Notes: generated from the letters alone by a model not told the origin. A stretch of 64,000 bases of DNA from Parasedimentitalea denitrificans (GCF_011813015.1 NZ_QHLQ01000010.1:1-64000); one strand, 5' to 3'. Shown: positions 1 to 9,919, counted from the first letter of the stretch. A program made the numbers and translations.

Positions 1-93
1 TTGGTCCTAACATCGCCACCAATCCCCCCACGCCAATAAGGAAATTGAATCAGTCATATACCCTCAAATCAACAAGAGTTTTTCAACAACATT
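1..93 (-). mobile_element. 5' end of an IS1182-type element running off the left edge
   Basis: Read on the minus strand, bases 13-1 give ATG TTA GGA CCA (M-L-G-P). This matches the first residues of the transposase at 1602 (M-L-G-P-R-Q). Upstream, 35-93 is a diverged copy of 1622-1680, the terminal segment of the neighbouring element. The element probably ends near 93 and is in the same orientation as the next copy. It differs from that copy at many bases, so it is a related element and not a fresh duplicate. Only the terminus and four codons are visible. Confidence 0.6.
35..93 (-). repeat. IS terminal segment, copy A
   Basis: This 59-nt segment aligns without gaps to 1622-1680, with scattered mismatches. 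It is the terminal region upstream of the transposase start in both IS copies and includes the terminal inverted repeat motif GAGTTTTTCAACA. Confidence 0.8.
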
Positions 94-210
94 GGCCCAT
101 TGCCGACATTGATTCAAAGCTCGTCCAAGGGCTGGTTTCAGCCTATTCTGTTGAAAAACTCACGGTTTTGGTGGCACTGCATCATAGGATGAATGGCTTC
201 CACCTCGGTT

Positions 211-1602
211 TCACGGGACGGTTCTGGCCAGACTAGGGTTTGGAGCTAGTTTGGCTAACTTTTTGAGGTTCTGTGCGGTTGCGGCGAGGATAAATTCGTC
301 ATGAGCACCACATGGTCCACGTAAGCGGAGCCGACCTAAGCCATGAATACGTTTTAGATGGGCGAATGACATTTCGACTTTCTTGCGCAGCTTACTTGAG
401 ATGGCATATTGCTGCGTTTGCGATAAAGCACGTGCGATATTACGAGAGGTCTCATAGATGGATCGCGTAACTTTACGCTGTGGCGATTTGGGACAACAGC
501 GTTCCTTTAGATCGCACAAATCGCAGACTGCTTTACGCGCTCGGTAACGAATTGTCTCATCCTTGTTTGCGCCAGTTGTTCCTGTTTTATATGTACGTAG
601 CGGCTTTCTCAGCTCTTTGCCGCCGGGGCAAATATAAAGATCATTATCGGCATCATATGTGAAGTCAGCACGTTCAAACGTGCCATCCTATCGGCCAGAT
701 TTATCAATGACAGGAATATGCGGCGCGATCCCACGCTTCTCCACAAGCCAATCCAACATGGGGCCGGACCCATACGCCGTATCTGCAATCAGGCGCTCGG
801 GCTTCAAGTTATGTACCGTTTTCACACGATCAATCATGGTTTTGACGGCATCTACCTCAGCTTGACGGACAGACCGCGTAGGTTCCGCATCAAGGATGAC
901 TGCGTTGTCTGTATCGATCAAATAGTTCGTGGAATACGCAAAATATGCAGGTCCACCATGTGCTCCCGTCCACTGCGATGCTGGGTCTGCATGTGAGATG
1001 AACTTCGGAACCACGGGGCTGGCGGCCCCAAACGCCGCATCATCAAGTGTTTCCAAATACTCGCGAACCGCGCGGGGTGCATCATCAGGATTGATTGCCT
1101 CAGGGTTCCAATCAGCCTTCGGCGTAGATTGTTGGCGATTGGCATCGGCGGCAATGATGCTTGCGTCTGCAGCGTATCGCTGCCCGCTTGCGAGACCTGC
1201 ATCGATGCATTGCGCTACAACGGTTTCAAACATATGCCGGAGTAAATCACTATCGCGGAAGCGACCATGCCGGTTCTTGGAAAACGTCGAGTGATCCGGA
1301 ATAGCGTCTGTCAAATCCAGCTTGCAAAACCAACGATACGCCAGATTGAGATGAACCTCATCACACAAGCGCCGTTCAGAACGAATGCCCATGATGTAGC
1401 CAACCAACAACATGTGCATCATCAGCTCAGGATCAATCGAAGGACGCCCCGTTGAGCTATAAAACTTAGCCAAATGCTGGCGCACGCCGGACAAATTAAT
1501 GATGCCATCAATAGCCCGCAGGACATGGTCGGACGGGATGTGATCCTCCATCGAAAAGTCAAAAAACAGCGCGCTTTGTGCTTCTTGTCTAGGCCCCAAC
1601 AT
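211..1602 (-). pseudogene. IS1182-family transposase interrupted by one amber codon
   Basis: The frame begins with ATG at 1602 and reads 304 residues of an IS1182/IS5-like DDE transposase: an N-terminal DUF772-type domain with GRPSIDPELMMHMLLVGY, then a DDE domain with DASIIAADANR and DTAYGSG. A TAG at 688-690 follows DKSGR. Beyond the stop the same frame continues without interruption (DGTFERADF, a Cys-rich segment with CDLCDLKERCC, then VEMSFAHLKRIHGLGRLRLRG) to a stop at 211. The intact product would be about 463 residues. One nonsense change therefore separates this gene from a full-length transposase, which suggests recent decay. Confidence 0.85.
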
Positions 1603-1621
1603 CGCTCCAACCTCTCATATC

Positions 1622-1680
1622 AATAAGGAAATTGAATCAGTCAGACATCCCTAAATCAACAAGAGTTTTTCAACAGAATA
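1622..1680 (-). repeat. IS terminal segment, copy B
   Basis: This is the partner of 35-93. It lies just upstream of the transposase start codon at 1602 and ends with the right-hand inverted repeat of the element at 144-1680. It may carry the transposase promoter. Confidence 0.8.
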
Positions 1681-1925
1681 AGCCCAATTGAGACATTCGT
1701 ACAAGACGCAGGGCCGCAATAGGATATCCACGTGACGTAGCGGGAAGCGGTATTTTGCTGTGAAAACGCTGAACAATTAGGCAAGCACTAGTCTTTGAAT
1801 AGAGTAATTCATTCGCTTGAGGCGTACCTACGTGCCCTGATCGGCTCCCTGAAAAGTCCTCCACCTGCGCATAGCCTGTTCTCCAACTTAAGGGTCAGAA
1901 AAAGGCGGAAACTTTACAACTCAAT

Positions 1926-4631
1926 TCATTCTTCTGCATAAGCCTCGACGAACTCTTTGACGGCATCGAAGCCCTGTTCGACCGGCTTGATGAAGTCTTG
2001 CCCTACAAACACTCCCCCGCCAAGCGCCTGCCGTTCGATACTTTCGCAAAGTTCGCCGAATTCAATGGCTCCGACGAGCCTCATGGACGACTTGAATTTA
2101 TGCGCTAGCAACCCAGCAGCCTTTCTGTCGTTGTCTCGCAATGCCTTTTGAAGTTCCTGAATCTCCGGTCCAGTACTGGCGATCAGCTTTTGCAGTGTTT
2201 GTGCAAAATACACCTTGTCCTCAAACCCAAGTATTTCCACAAGAACAGATGTATCGACAGGCGCGGGTTTTGATGTAGCCTGCACGTCTATTTCATCAGG
2301 TGTGCGAGAGCTCCAAGTCTTTTGCGTAGTTGAGCGGGTTGTCTTCAGCACTTTACGCAACTGCTGAAGTGTAGTCGGCTTCGAGAGATAATTATCCATA
2401 CCAGCAGCAAGGCACTTCTCGGCTTCTCCACCCATCGCATTAGCGGTTATCGCGATAATTTTGGTATGAGCGAGCCTCTCTGTTTTTTCGAGGTTTCGAA
2501 TACTTCTGGTCATTTCAAAGCCGTCCATTATAGGCATATTGCAATCCGTCAGAACCAGTTTGAGATTTTCGCCCTTCCATTTTTCCAGACCTTCGAGACC
2601 GTTCTTTGCGACCACTGGACTAAAGCCAAGAGACACGAGTTGTCTGGAAATCACATCTTGATTGATTTCGTTGTCTTCAACGAGTAGGACTTTTGATCCA
2701 ACATCCTTCTCAGTGGCTGGTTTCGCGACAACTGCCTTAGCCTTTTGCTGATCAGCTACAGTGTTCACCCGTTCGGTCAGAGCTGCAACGCCCCGGCTAA
2801 ATTCGGATGGAAGCAACGGATATCTTTGAACCGCGACGCAGTCCGGCAGGTTGCAACGGTCGACCTCTTCTTGGTCTGCGACCAAAAACAGAAATCGAAT
2901 GGGATCAACGCCAGTGGAAACGGCCTTTCGAACGCGCTCGTTTTCGGACAGGTTATCGAGCGACAACAGGACGATAATCTCGTTCGTTGCCTCTGAAATC
3001 AAGTTTCGCAGCTTAGCTTCGGTCTCAGCATAAGTTATACGCGATTGATAATGTTCTATGTAGTCCGTGAGCGTTTTGCGATCAATTCCTTCATCGACAA
3101 GAGCAAGCACACTCAACCCAGAGATGTCGGGGTCCTCATCTACGCCATTCGTTTCCACATAAGGCAAGGTCACTTCGAATATGCTACCCTCGCCTACTGT
3201 ACTTTCGACGGCTATTGTCCCATTCATTAATTCAATCATGTCTCGGGAGATAGCCAGCCCCAAGCCGGTGCCGCCAAAACGCCGGGTGGTGGAGCCTTCG
3301 CCCTGCGTAAACGCCTGAAACAGATTAGTCAGTACGTCCTCGGTCATTCCAATACCGTCGTCGCACACGGCGACTTTCAACAGATTTTTCTCGGAATGAT
3401 TGGCCAGTAACCTTACGCGGCCAGGTGGCTGACCAGCGTCCCGGCTGGAAAACTTTAGGGCATTGTTCAACAGATTTACAAACACCTGGCGAAGACGCAC
3501 TGGGTCGCCGAGAATAAATCGTGGAATTCTGGGGTCCAAACGAAAAGTAATCCGGACGTTATATCCTAATGCAATTGGCCGTAGGGTATCGACGACCCCT
3601 TCAAGAAGATCGCGAACATTGACCGGTACAGTTTCAAGCGATATTTTGCCCGCTTCGATTTTAGACAGGTCGAGAATATCGTCGATGATCCGCAGAAGCG
3701 ACAGAGATGACTTACTAATAGTAGCTAACATCCGCGACTGCTCCGGCTGCAACTCGGTTTGAGAGAGAACTTCAGCCATACCGACGACACCGTTCATTGG
3801 TGTACGGATTTCATGGGACATATTGGCAAGGAACAAAGATTTCGCGCTATTGGCAGCCTCTGCCTTATGGGCCGCTTCTCTCAGCTCTTGCGTTCTCTCC
3901 GTTACCCTTGCCTCCAGAACATCCAGGTCTTTGCTTTTTTCGCGTTGGTAGTTGTGAATAGAGGCCTCAAGGATATCCAACTCATCGCGCTTGTCTTTGG
4001 AGTTCTCTTCACGAGTCGGATCGACCGATGCCCTTGGTGCAAATTCTTCAACGGTCTTTGAAATCCTTTCAAGACGTTTAGTCAAAAGAAAATAGAATGC
4101 CCCCATCAGGGCTGCTGCCAGAATCAGGCTCCGGATCACTCCGAAAAGAACAATTAACCAGATTCGATTGAAAAAGTTGCCATAGGCCAGATAGGGGGCC
4201 ACCCAGACTTTTAAGGTTCCAACTGAATCTGAATGCCCTTCCACAAAGAGCTCAATAGAGTGAATTCTTGGACGGCTCTCAAGAACAAGACCTTCGAACC
4301 AGAGCTTTGTTGGTTGTTTCTTGGCGGTTTCCATTGTTGCAAGTGTGTCACCAAAATCGGTCTCGATCTCGGCTTGCACGATAGCCTTGTACTCAAACAA
4401 ACCGGAAACAACTCTGGAAGCCAATCGATTCTCAAAGCCAAAAGCAGCCTGGGCGGCAGAGTCTCGTACTGCATTCAAAAGTTGAGAAACAGTCGCATCT
4501 ACCCGCTCTTTTTCGCCTCTGAAATCTAGCCAAATCTGCAACCCACTCAGAAACACCCCCAGAAAGAAGGCAAGAAAGACAGCCAGCCGCACTTGTTTGA
4601 ACGAAAGACGATTGGTGAGCCGTACGGTCAT
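1926..4631 (-). CDS. hybrid sensor histidine kinase with receiver and Hpt domains
   Basis: This 901-residue membrane kinase has a short N-terminal TM helix (about 14-33), a periplasmic segment (about 35-155), a second TM helix (about 157-183) and a coiled coil to 255. HisKA follows with phospho-acceptor H273 in [11 protein letters not shown]. The ATPase domain has an N-box near [10 protein letters not shown] (386-395), DDGIG (424-428) and GGTGLGLA (453-460). Residues about 503-615 resemble a receiver without a clear phospho-Asp. A canonical receiver has D696 and K751, and a C-terminal Hpt has H844. The phosphorelay H273-D696-H844 would pass signal to an unlinked regulator. It lies 110 bp downstream of a broken binding-protein gene on the same strand, so its original sensing partner and promoter may have been lost. 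Confidence 0.93.
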   Translation of the reverse strand: MTVRLTNRLSFKQVRLAVFLAFFLGVFLSGLQIWLDFRGEKERVDATVSQLLNAVRDSAAQAAFGFENRLASRVVSGLFEYKAIVQAEIETDFGDTLATMETAKKQPTKLWFEGLVLESRPRIHSIELFVEGHSDSVGTLKVWVAPYLAYGNFFNRIWLIVLFGVIRSLILAAALMGAFYFLLTKRLERISKTVEEFAPRASVDPTREENSKDKRDELDILEASIHNYQREKSKDLDVLEARVTERTQELREAAHKAEAANSAKSLFLANMSHEIRTPMNGVVGMAEVLSQTELQPEQSRMLATISKSSLSLLRIIDDILDLSKIEAGKISLETVPVNVRDLLEGVVDTLRPIALGYNVRITFRLDPRIPRFILGDPVRLRQVFVNLLNNALKFSSRDAGQPPGRVRLLANHSEKNLLKVAVCDDGIGMTEDVLTNLFQAFTQGEGSTTRRFGGTGLGLAISRDMIELMNGTIAVESTVGEGSIFEVTLPYVETNGVDEDPDISGLSVLALVDEGIDRKTLTDYIEHYQSRITYAETEAKLRNLISEATNEIIVLLSLDNLSENERVRKAVSTGVDPIRFLFLVADQEEVDRCNLPDCVAVQRYPLLPSEFSRGVAALTERVNTVADQQKAKAVVAKPATEKDVGSKVLLVEDNEINQDVISRQLVSLGFSPVVAKNGLEGLEKWKGENLKLVLTDCNMPIMDGFEMTRSIRNLEKTERLAHTKIIAITANAMGGEAEKCLAAGMDNYLSKPTTLQQLRKVLKTTRSTTQKTWSSRTPDEIDVQATSKPAPVDTSVLVEILGFEDKVYFAQTLQKLIASTGPEIQELQKALRDNDRKAAGLLAHKFKSSMRLVGAIEFGELCESIERQALGGGVFVGQDFIKPVEQGFDAVKEFVEAYAEE

Positions 4632-4740
4632 TCTTTCCTCAACATTTCGTCGATGCTAATAATCAACCGCTTCCATTTCTCTCTGGTTTTTCATCGTTTG
4701 GGGTCTCGGTGCTGCTTTGGTATGGAGGTTCAAGCTTCTA

Positions 4741-5114
4741 CTACTGCATCAATTTCGAAACAACGTGGAACTCGAGTATTTCTTTCAGGGTTTTGTCTTT
4801 ACGCATCTCGGCAAGAGCTTCGTTGAAGCGATCTCTAACTTCGATATGATCTGGGCGCTCTCTGGAAAAAGCGACATGCATGGGGTTTTCCTGCAGCGCC
4901 ATCTCAGAGTACTTCAAGTTGTCCACCGCATCCGGGTATTCCGCCGCAACAGCATAACGTGCGGCAATCTCCTCAGCAACGATGACGTTAGTTCGGCCAA
5001 ATATCAATTTTCGCAAGCTCAGAGAAAGCGTTTCGGACTCCTCTCGGACAAAAAAGTCAGCATTCTGAAAATCCTCGGGGTAACCATAACCGGCGGTGAC
5101 ACCAACGGACACGC
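4741..5114 (-). pseudogene. 3'-part of an amino-acid-type periplasmic binding protein (SBP_bac_3)
   Basis: The minus-strand frame encodes the C-terminal part of a family 3 solute-binding protein (KGVSVGVTAGYGYPEDF, then IVAEEIAARYAV, HVAFSRERPDHIEVRDRFNEAL). The N-terminal half and signal peptide are missing. Homology stops near 5110-5117, exactly where IS1380 transposase coding sequence begins on the other strand. The gene was therefore cut by that element, leaving about 120 residues. It precedes the hybrid kinase on the same strand and was probably its operon partner. An ATG within the shadow frame at 5166 lies in IS DNA and is not a real start. Confidence 0.8.
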
Positions 5115-5655
5115 CTTTCCTGCAAAGGCATGGCGCAGAACGAGGTCCGCCTGCAACTCCATGCACAGGCCTACAATCTCGGTGTCTTTCTGCAAGGGGC
5201 CGAGTTGCCCGAGGAGATAGCCGACTGGTCGTTGACCAGCCTACAAGCCCGGTTGATCAAAATCGGTGCAAGGGTCGTTCGACATGCCCGAGCCATTACC
5301 TTCCAGCTTGCTGAAGTTGCGATCAGTGGAGATTTGTTCAATAGCATCTTGGCGGCGATCCAGCGGCTGCGTGCACCGCCGGTTCCCATATGACTGCGCC
5401 AGCGAAAAAACCTGAGCGAACGCGGCTCCACAGGTGTGACCTAACGGGTGTCGAACAGATCAAAACCGGATCAATCCCGCCTCCGGGACCAGAAGTCATC
5501 CTCAAGTCATGTGGCAGGTGCTCTTATCACGGCACAGCAGGTCCAACCGGCTTGATTTGGGCCCAAAACTGCGACAAAATGCAAGAGAAGGCATTCCACT
5601 TGGGGAATATCGGTCCACTCAACACCAAGCTACTTGGGAAATATCGGTCAAAATT
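5109..5655 (+). mobile_element. IS1380-family remnant (transposase C-terminus and right end)
   Basis: From about 5109 the plus strand encodes RLSCKGMAQNEVRLQLHAQA, then YNLGVFLQ, DWSLTSLQARLIKIGARVV and AEVAISGDLFNSIL. This is the typical C-terminus of IS1380 transposases and stops at 5393. The DDE catalytic part is absent. Downstream, a 17-nt near-repeat (CTTGGGGAATATCGGTC at 5599-5615 and one mismatch variant at 5633-5649) probably marks the right end. The left boundary coincides with the break in the binding-protein gene. The right boundary is estimated. Confidence 0.75.
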
Positions 5656-5688
5656 GATCTGGAATGAGGTTAATATGGAGGTATTTAG

Positions 5689-6405
5689 ATGAAAGCCAAA
5701 TTAGTAACTTTGTTGGTTATGTGTACTATTACTACAAGTAATGCAAATGCGTCGACATGTGTAATTAATGGAGAGCCCCGATGGTATCCTCTATTTCAAA
5801 TCATGACGGAAATTGCGAATGAAGCAGCTCACAATACTGGCATAAAAACGACAGTTAGCAATCAGAGATTTCCATGGAAACGTCTGCTGAAAAATCTCGA
5901 ACGTGGCCAATTTGACATTCTTGCGGGTGTTTATAATGACTATAGAAATGAAATTCAGTATGGCTATAGCCTTCCAGTGACAACGAATAATATTCATATA
6001 GTTGTGAAATCGGGCAGAGAATTTCCTTTTAGTAAATTTGGAGACCTACTGGGAAAGAAAGGTGTCCATTTCAGTGGAGCAACTCACGGTAAAGAATTCG
6101 AAGCATTTTCTAAACAGAATTTAGATTTATATGAGGTCAATAATGAAAATCAGATGTTTGATATGCTAGTTGGAGAGCGAATGGATTATGGGATTGGTTC
6201 TATAAGAGCTATGACGAAATTTGTGCAGGATGAAAATTATGAAGGGAAGCTATCAATACTTTCGCACCCGTTGACTGAAAACCATGTCTATTTCTTGTTT
6301 TCCAGAAAATCACCCTGCTATCCCTACATCGAACAATTCAATCAAGAAATTCTAAAAATGCAAGAAAATGGGACAATTCAAGAAATAGAAAGCAAATATC
6401 CATGA
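5689..6405 (+). CDS. orphan periplasmic substrate-binding protein (SBP_bac_3), AT-rich
   Basis: This 238-residue protein has a signal peptide (about 1-21, cleavage after ANA) and a mature domain of the family 3 amino-acid-binding type: EPRWYPLF near the N-terminus, RFPWKRLLKNLERGQFDILAG, SREFPF-like linker and a conserved second lobe. GGAGG at about 5676 supports the ATG. Base composition and codons (many AAT, ATA, AAA) are far more AT-rich than neighbouring genes, suggesting recent transfer from a low-GC donor. No permease or ATPase is adjacent. It sits between the IS1380 remnant and an IS200-like element. It may be a stand-alone sensor-type binding protein. The substrate is unknown. Confidence 0.8.
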   Translation: MKAKLVTLLVMCTITTSNANASTCVINGEPRWYPLFQIMTEIANEAAHNTGIKTTVSNQRFPWKRLLKNLERGQFDILAGVYNDYRNEIQYGYSLPVTTNNIHIVVKSGREFPFSKFGDLLGKKGVHFSGATHGKEFEAFSKQNLDLYEVNNENQMFDMLVGERMDYGIGSIRAMTKFVQDENYEGKLSILSHPLTENHVYFLFSRKSPCYPYIEQFNQEILKMQENGTIQEIESKYP

Positions 6406-6424
6406 AACTTTTTCAACTGAACGA

Positions 6425-6444
6425 CTACCGGCTGGCGCCGGTAG
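6425..6444. repeat. hairpin at the 3' end of the IS200-like element
   Basis: CTACCGGC (6425-6432) pairs with GCCGGTAG (6437-6444) over a 4-nt loop and overlaps the tnpA stop codon. It probably forms the other structured end of the element. Confidence 0.65.
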
Positions 6445-6841
6445 GATCGGCGATGTGATTGTCGAGGTACTGAAGTACGATGTCTTCGGTAATGGCGCCG
6501 TTGGTGGTTGAAAAATACCCACGCCCCCAAAAGCGTTGCCCCCAATAGCGCTTACGGATCGCGGGAAACTCCCGTTGCACCTTGAATGACGAACGGCCCT
6601 TCATCTTGCGCATCAGATCCGAGATGGCGAGCTTCGGCGGCACCGACACGAACAGATGCACATGATCGCTCGACAGCACCCCGCGCAAGATGTCGACACC
6701 GTTCTCAGCGCAGACCTGGCGACAGATGTCCCGAACCCGCAAGCGCAATGCACCTGTCAATACTTTGTAGCGATACTTGGTGGACCAGACGAGATGGTAG
6801 CGGTGGTAGAAAACGCAGTGCTTTCCAGTGTCATATTGCAT
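6425..6841 (-). CDS. tnpA: IS200/IS605-family TnpA (Y1 HUH transposase)
   Basis: This 138-residue single-strand transposase has the HUH motif at H60/H62 in SSDHVHLFVS and a candidate nucleophile Y125 in DIVLQYLDNH. The length is normal for a Y1 transposase, and no tnpB accompanies it, as in IS200-like elements. The start codon (6839-6841) lies at the base of a 28-bp hairpin that could hide the ribosome binding site, in line with the tight translational control known for IS200. The coding end overlaps a second hairpin (6425-6444). The frame is intact. Confidence 0.92.
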   Translation of the reverse strand: MQYDTGKHCVFYHRYHLVWSTKYRYKVLTGALRLRVRDICRQVCAENGVDILRGVLSSDHVHLFVSVPPKLAISDLMRKMKGRSSFKVQREFPAIRKRYWGQRFWGRGYFSTTNGAITEDIVLQYLDNHIADPTGASR

Positions 6842-6909
6842 GGGTTTCCCCCTCCAGAAAATGAGCCTCCACTCCGGCTGCGGCTCATTTTCTGGAGGGG
6901 GAAACCCAT
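6840..6909 (-). repeat. 28-bp perfect inverted repeat at the tnpA start
   Basis: Arms 6840-6867 and 6882-6909 are perfect complements around a 14-nt loop. The outer arm overlaps the tnpA start codon. In IS200-type elements, end hairpins are recognised by TnpA and stem-loops over the start repress translation. This stem is longer and more perfect than typical imperfect end hairpins. Confidence 0.85.
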
Positions 6910-8119
6910 AACACGATTCTTCTTGCTAAAGCAGGTCCGACTGGAAGTCGGAGGGTTGGAACCCATGAGAGGATACTCAAATAGCGTGTTCTGGAATGCC
7001 CCCGAAAAGTGGTCCGTTTCTTATGGTAAAATCTAACATTAAGGAAGAAATTTCAGGCGTGTCCAAAGAGATCCGCATTGCATTAACCACATCTCTGCTC
7101 TGGTCGCTCACCTTCTGGTATTTCTGCATGGGGCCAGATAGTTTTGAGGTCGCAAATCAATTCCATAGCTAATGAACTTTGACTGCAATACTATATGACA
7201 GTTCTCGGTTTCATGACGTGTGTGTCTCCTTCCGAACAGATAGCTCAAATTGCACTTCTAGATTGAATGTTGTTGCCATCCATTTGCGCACAAAACACAT
7301 TTGCTCTAGCATTCAGATCATCGGTTTATCACCGTTACTATGAACCGGTATGCCAAAAGTATGCCAAAAACAAATGGACCAACAAAAAACCAAATAAATA
7401 AGCCGATTTAAGCTAGGTCAGTCCAGTCCATCATGGGAGCGACGGATAGGCGTGCGGCCCGCCGAACGTCGAAAAACCCTGAAATTTCTTGGCTTTTTGG
7501 ATTCGCCATTTTCCGCGCTTACCCCGTTTCGGCCTGATTTAGCCCCGTTTTGCAGTGCAGAGCTACAGAATGTAGCACCGATGGCGCCGTGTAGCACTTT
7601 TCTCGCGCCAAGTTCCAGCGCCCCATTTCAAAGACTGTTAGGCCTCCGCCTTACCCCGTCGGTTATCCCCCATTCAGCCGGATCACTACCGGTTTGGGGT
7701 TCAAACCCGATCAAACTCGATTCCGAAAAAATCGTACGAACAGATGCCCCGACCATGAAATCCCGTCACAGAACTCCTCAAGACCAATAGCAAAGTCGAG
7801 ATTCACCGCGCAGATCCAAGACCTACCTGATTGCCCCTTATTCCACATACGCTGTATCACTGCCTTACTATTTCGCAACTAGTGATATGTTCGACTTCTA
7901 AACATCAGTAAAGAAACGGAAATCACCACGTCCTTCACAAATCCAATTTCGTACATTGAACGGCAACGATCTGCTTTACGGTGAGTGATCTGGCCATTCC
8001 AACGTGAAAGTGGACTCTAATATTGATTATTTCCCAATCATTTGGATGATGGGACTTCTAAGGTTGGCAAACCAACCACGCACGATACGATGCCAAAACA
8101 AACATTAAGGGAGAAAAAT
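6910..8119. other. 1.2-kb stretch without a supported gene
   Basis: No frame here shows family similarity. The segment around 6988-7045 (GAATGCCCCCGAAAAGTGG and the following bases up to AAGGAAGAAA) looks like the terminus of an IS3-type element, but no orfA/orfB follows. TATGCCAAAA occurs twice near 7350. An open frame at 7452-7790 has no recognisable domain or ribosome binding site and is not called. The last roughly 150 bases should contain the promoter of the ABC importer at 8120. Confidence 0.5.
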
Positions 8120-9700
8120 ATGAATTTGAGCAAACTTATGCTTGCGGCAAGCGCAACAGCCATACTGGCTGCGGGCGCATCGGCCGACACACTTCGCTGG
8201 GCCCGCGCAGGTGATGCACTGACGCTGGATCCTCATGCGCAAAACGAAGGGCCGACCTCCGCGCTGGCGCACCAGATTATGGAACCGCTGGTAATGCGAG
8301 ACATGACCGGAGCGATGGTGCCTGCGCTGGCGACTGAATGGGGACCCTCGGCTGACAACCCAAATGTCTGGACCTTCAAGCTGCGCGAAGGTGTGAAATT
8401 CCACGATGGTGCTGATTTTGACAGCGCAGACGTGGTCTTCTCGCTGAACCGCGCGATGACCAAGGACTCTGACTACAAAGAGCTGCTGGCTTCGGTCAAG
8501 GAAGTGCGTGCCACTGGCAAATACACCGTTGAAATCGAAACCGACGGCCCGAACCCGATCATGCCGAACAACCTGACCAACATGTTCATGATGGACCAGG
8601 ATTGGGCTGAGGCGAACAATGCGGTCAAGGTGCAGGACTATGAAGGCGGCGAAGACACCTTTGCAGCCAAGAACGCAAACGGCACCGGCCCCTATAGGCT
8701 GGTTAGCCGCGAGCCGGACGTGAAAACGGTTCTGGCGGTCAACGACAGCTATTGGGGCAAAGGTGAGTTCCCAATGGAAGTGACCGAGATTGTCTACACC
8801 CCTATTCAAAATGCGTCGACCCGCGTTGCTGCGCTGTTGTCTGGCGAAGTTGATTTTATCCAAGACGTGCCAGTGCAGGATTTGAACCGCGTGTCCAGCA
8901 CGGATGGTTTGGATGTTCGTACCGCACCACAGAACCGGGTGATCTTCTTTGGTATGAACCAGGGTGATGCTGACCTGAAATCCGACAACATTGACGGCAA
9001 GAACCCTCTCGCTGACGTACGTGTCCGCCAGGCCATGTCGATGGCGATCAACCGCGATGCTATCAAGCAAGTGGTTATGCGTGGTCAGTCGGCCCCGGCT
9101 GGTATGATCTCGCCACCGTTTGTAAACGGCTGGGACAAGGCAATGGACGGCTCGTCCGCTACAGACGTCGAGGCCGCCAAGGCACTTATGACTGAAGCTG
9201 GCTATGGTGACGGTTTCTCAATCACGCTGAACTGCCCGAACGACCGTTACATCAATGATGAAGCGATCTGCCAGGCATCTGTTGGCATGCTAGCCCAGAT
9301 TGGGGTGAAGGTGAACCTGGATGCCAAACCCAAAGCACAGCACTTCCCGTTGATCAACAACCTGGAAACCGACTTCTACATGCTGGGTTGGGGTGTGCCG
9401 ACATATGACTCGGAATACATCTTCAACTTCCTGGTTCACTCCAAGGGTGAGAAATACGGATCGTGGAACGGAACGCGTTTCGGCAATGGTGATCTGGACG
9501 CCAAGATCGAAGGCTTGGCTTCGGAAACCAATCTGGCTGCACGGGATGCCAAGATTGGTGAAATCTGGCAGGTGGTTCAGGACGAGCAGCTGTATATTCC
9601 GATCCACCACCAGGTGCTGAACTGGGGCATGGCCTCGAATGTTGGCACTGGCGTTGCACCGGACGACACAGCGAAATTCAAGTACTTCACCTTGAACTAA
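8120..9700 (+). CDS. dipeptide/oligopeptide-type ABC substrate-binding protein 1
   Basis: This 526-residue family 5 binding protein (DppA/OppA fold) captures peptides, opines or similar solutes in the periplasm. Signal peptide 1-22 ends with AGASA before DTLRW. Conserved elements are DALTLDPHAQNEGPTS, WTFKLREGVKFHDG and DVRVRQAMSMAINRDAI. The ATG at 8120 follows AAGGGAG; the longer frame from 8042 would bury the signal peptide and is rejected. A hairpin terminator follows. It is the first gene of the cluster, and its paralogue lies downstream at 9920. Confidence 0.93.
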   Translation: MNLSKLMLAASATAILAAGASADTLRWARAGDALTLDPHAQNEGPTSALAHQIMEPLVMRDMTGAMVPALATEWGPSADNPNVWTFKLREGVKFHDGADFDSADVVFSLNRAMTKDSDYKELLASVKEVRATGKYTVEIETDGPNPIMPNNLTNMFMMDQDWAEANNAVKVQDYEGGEDTFAAKNANGTGPYRLVSREPDVKTVLAVNDSYWGKGEFPMEVTEIVYTPIQNASTRVAALLSGEVDFIQDVPVQDLNRVSSTDGLDVRTAPQNRVIFFGMNQGDADLKSDNIDGKNPLADVRVRQAMSMAINRDAIKQVVMRGQSAPAGMISPPFVNGWDKAMDGSSATDVEAAKALMTEAGYGDGFSITLNCPNDRYINDEAICQASVGMLAQIGVKVNLDAKPKAQHFPLINNLETDFYMLGWGVPTYDSEYIFNFLVHSKGEKYGSWNGTRFGNGDLDAKIEGLASETNLAARDAKIGEIWQVVQDEQLYIPIHHQVLNWGMASNVGTGVAPDDTAKFKYFTLN

Positions 9701-9709
9701 ACAACTGGC

Positions 9710-9735
9710 GGGGCGCAGTAACTAGGCTGCGCCCC
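9710..9735 (+). terminator. hairpin after binding protein 1
   Basis: GGGGCGCAG (9710-9718) pairs perfectly with CTGCGCCCC (9727-9735) over an 8-nt loop, 10 bases after the stop codon. There is no long T-run, so it may act as a partial terminator or mRNA 3'-end stabiliser that keeps binding-protein mRNA abundant. Confidence 0.6.
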
Positions 9736-9919
9736 ATGCCCAATTTATCGCGATTAGCGAACGCTTTCCCCAAAATCCAACCTCTAAACCCATCCCGGCC
9801 CCCTATTCGTGGACTGTTGCTGGTCACGGTACCGTGAAGACTGGCCTAACCTATCTTTACGCCAAGATAAAAAACAACAAGACTGGCGATCAGATCACGG
9901 AAACACGGGGAGAAACGCA

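Larger units (their letters stand above)
144..1680 (-). mobile_element. IS1182-family insertion sequence, complete ends
   Basis: The element is bounded by an 18-bp perfect inverted repeat, TATTCTGTTGAAAAACTC at 144-161 and its complement at 1663-1680. It is flanked on both sides by AGCC (140-143 and 1681-1684), a possible 4-bp target duplication. The length is 1537 bp and the single transposase gene is on the minus strand. Family assignment rests on the transposase protein. The transposase has an internal stop, so the copy is probably immobile unless helped in trans or read through. Confidence 0.8.

Noticed and set aside
7340..7400. possible integrase remnant or attachment site around the repeated TATGCCAAAA
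   Set aside because: Only a few codons resemble an integrase N-terminus and no tRNA or catalytic motif is near.
7452..7790. 112-codon open frame in the gap before the importer
   Set aside because: No ribosome site, no recognisable domain and low-complexity composition.
8105..9070. 321-codon open frame on the minus strand
   Set aside because: It mirrors the binding-protein gene, is rich in His/Arg/Cys as shadow frames are, and shows no family signal.
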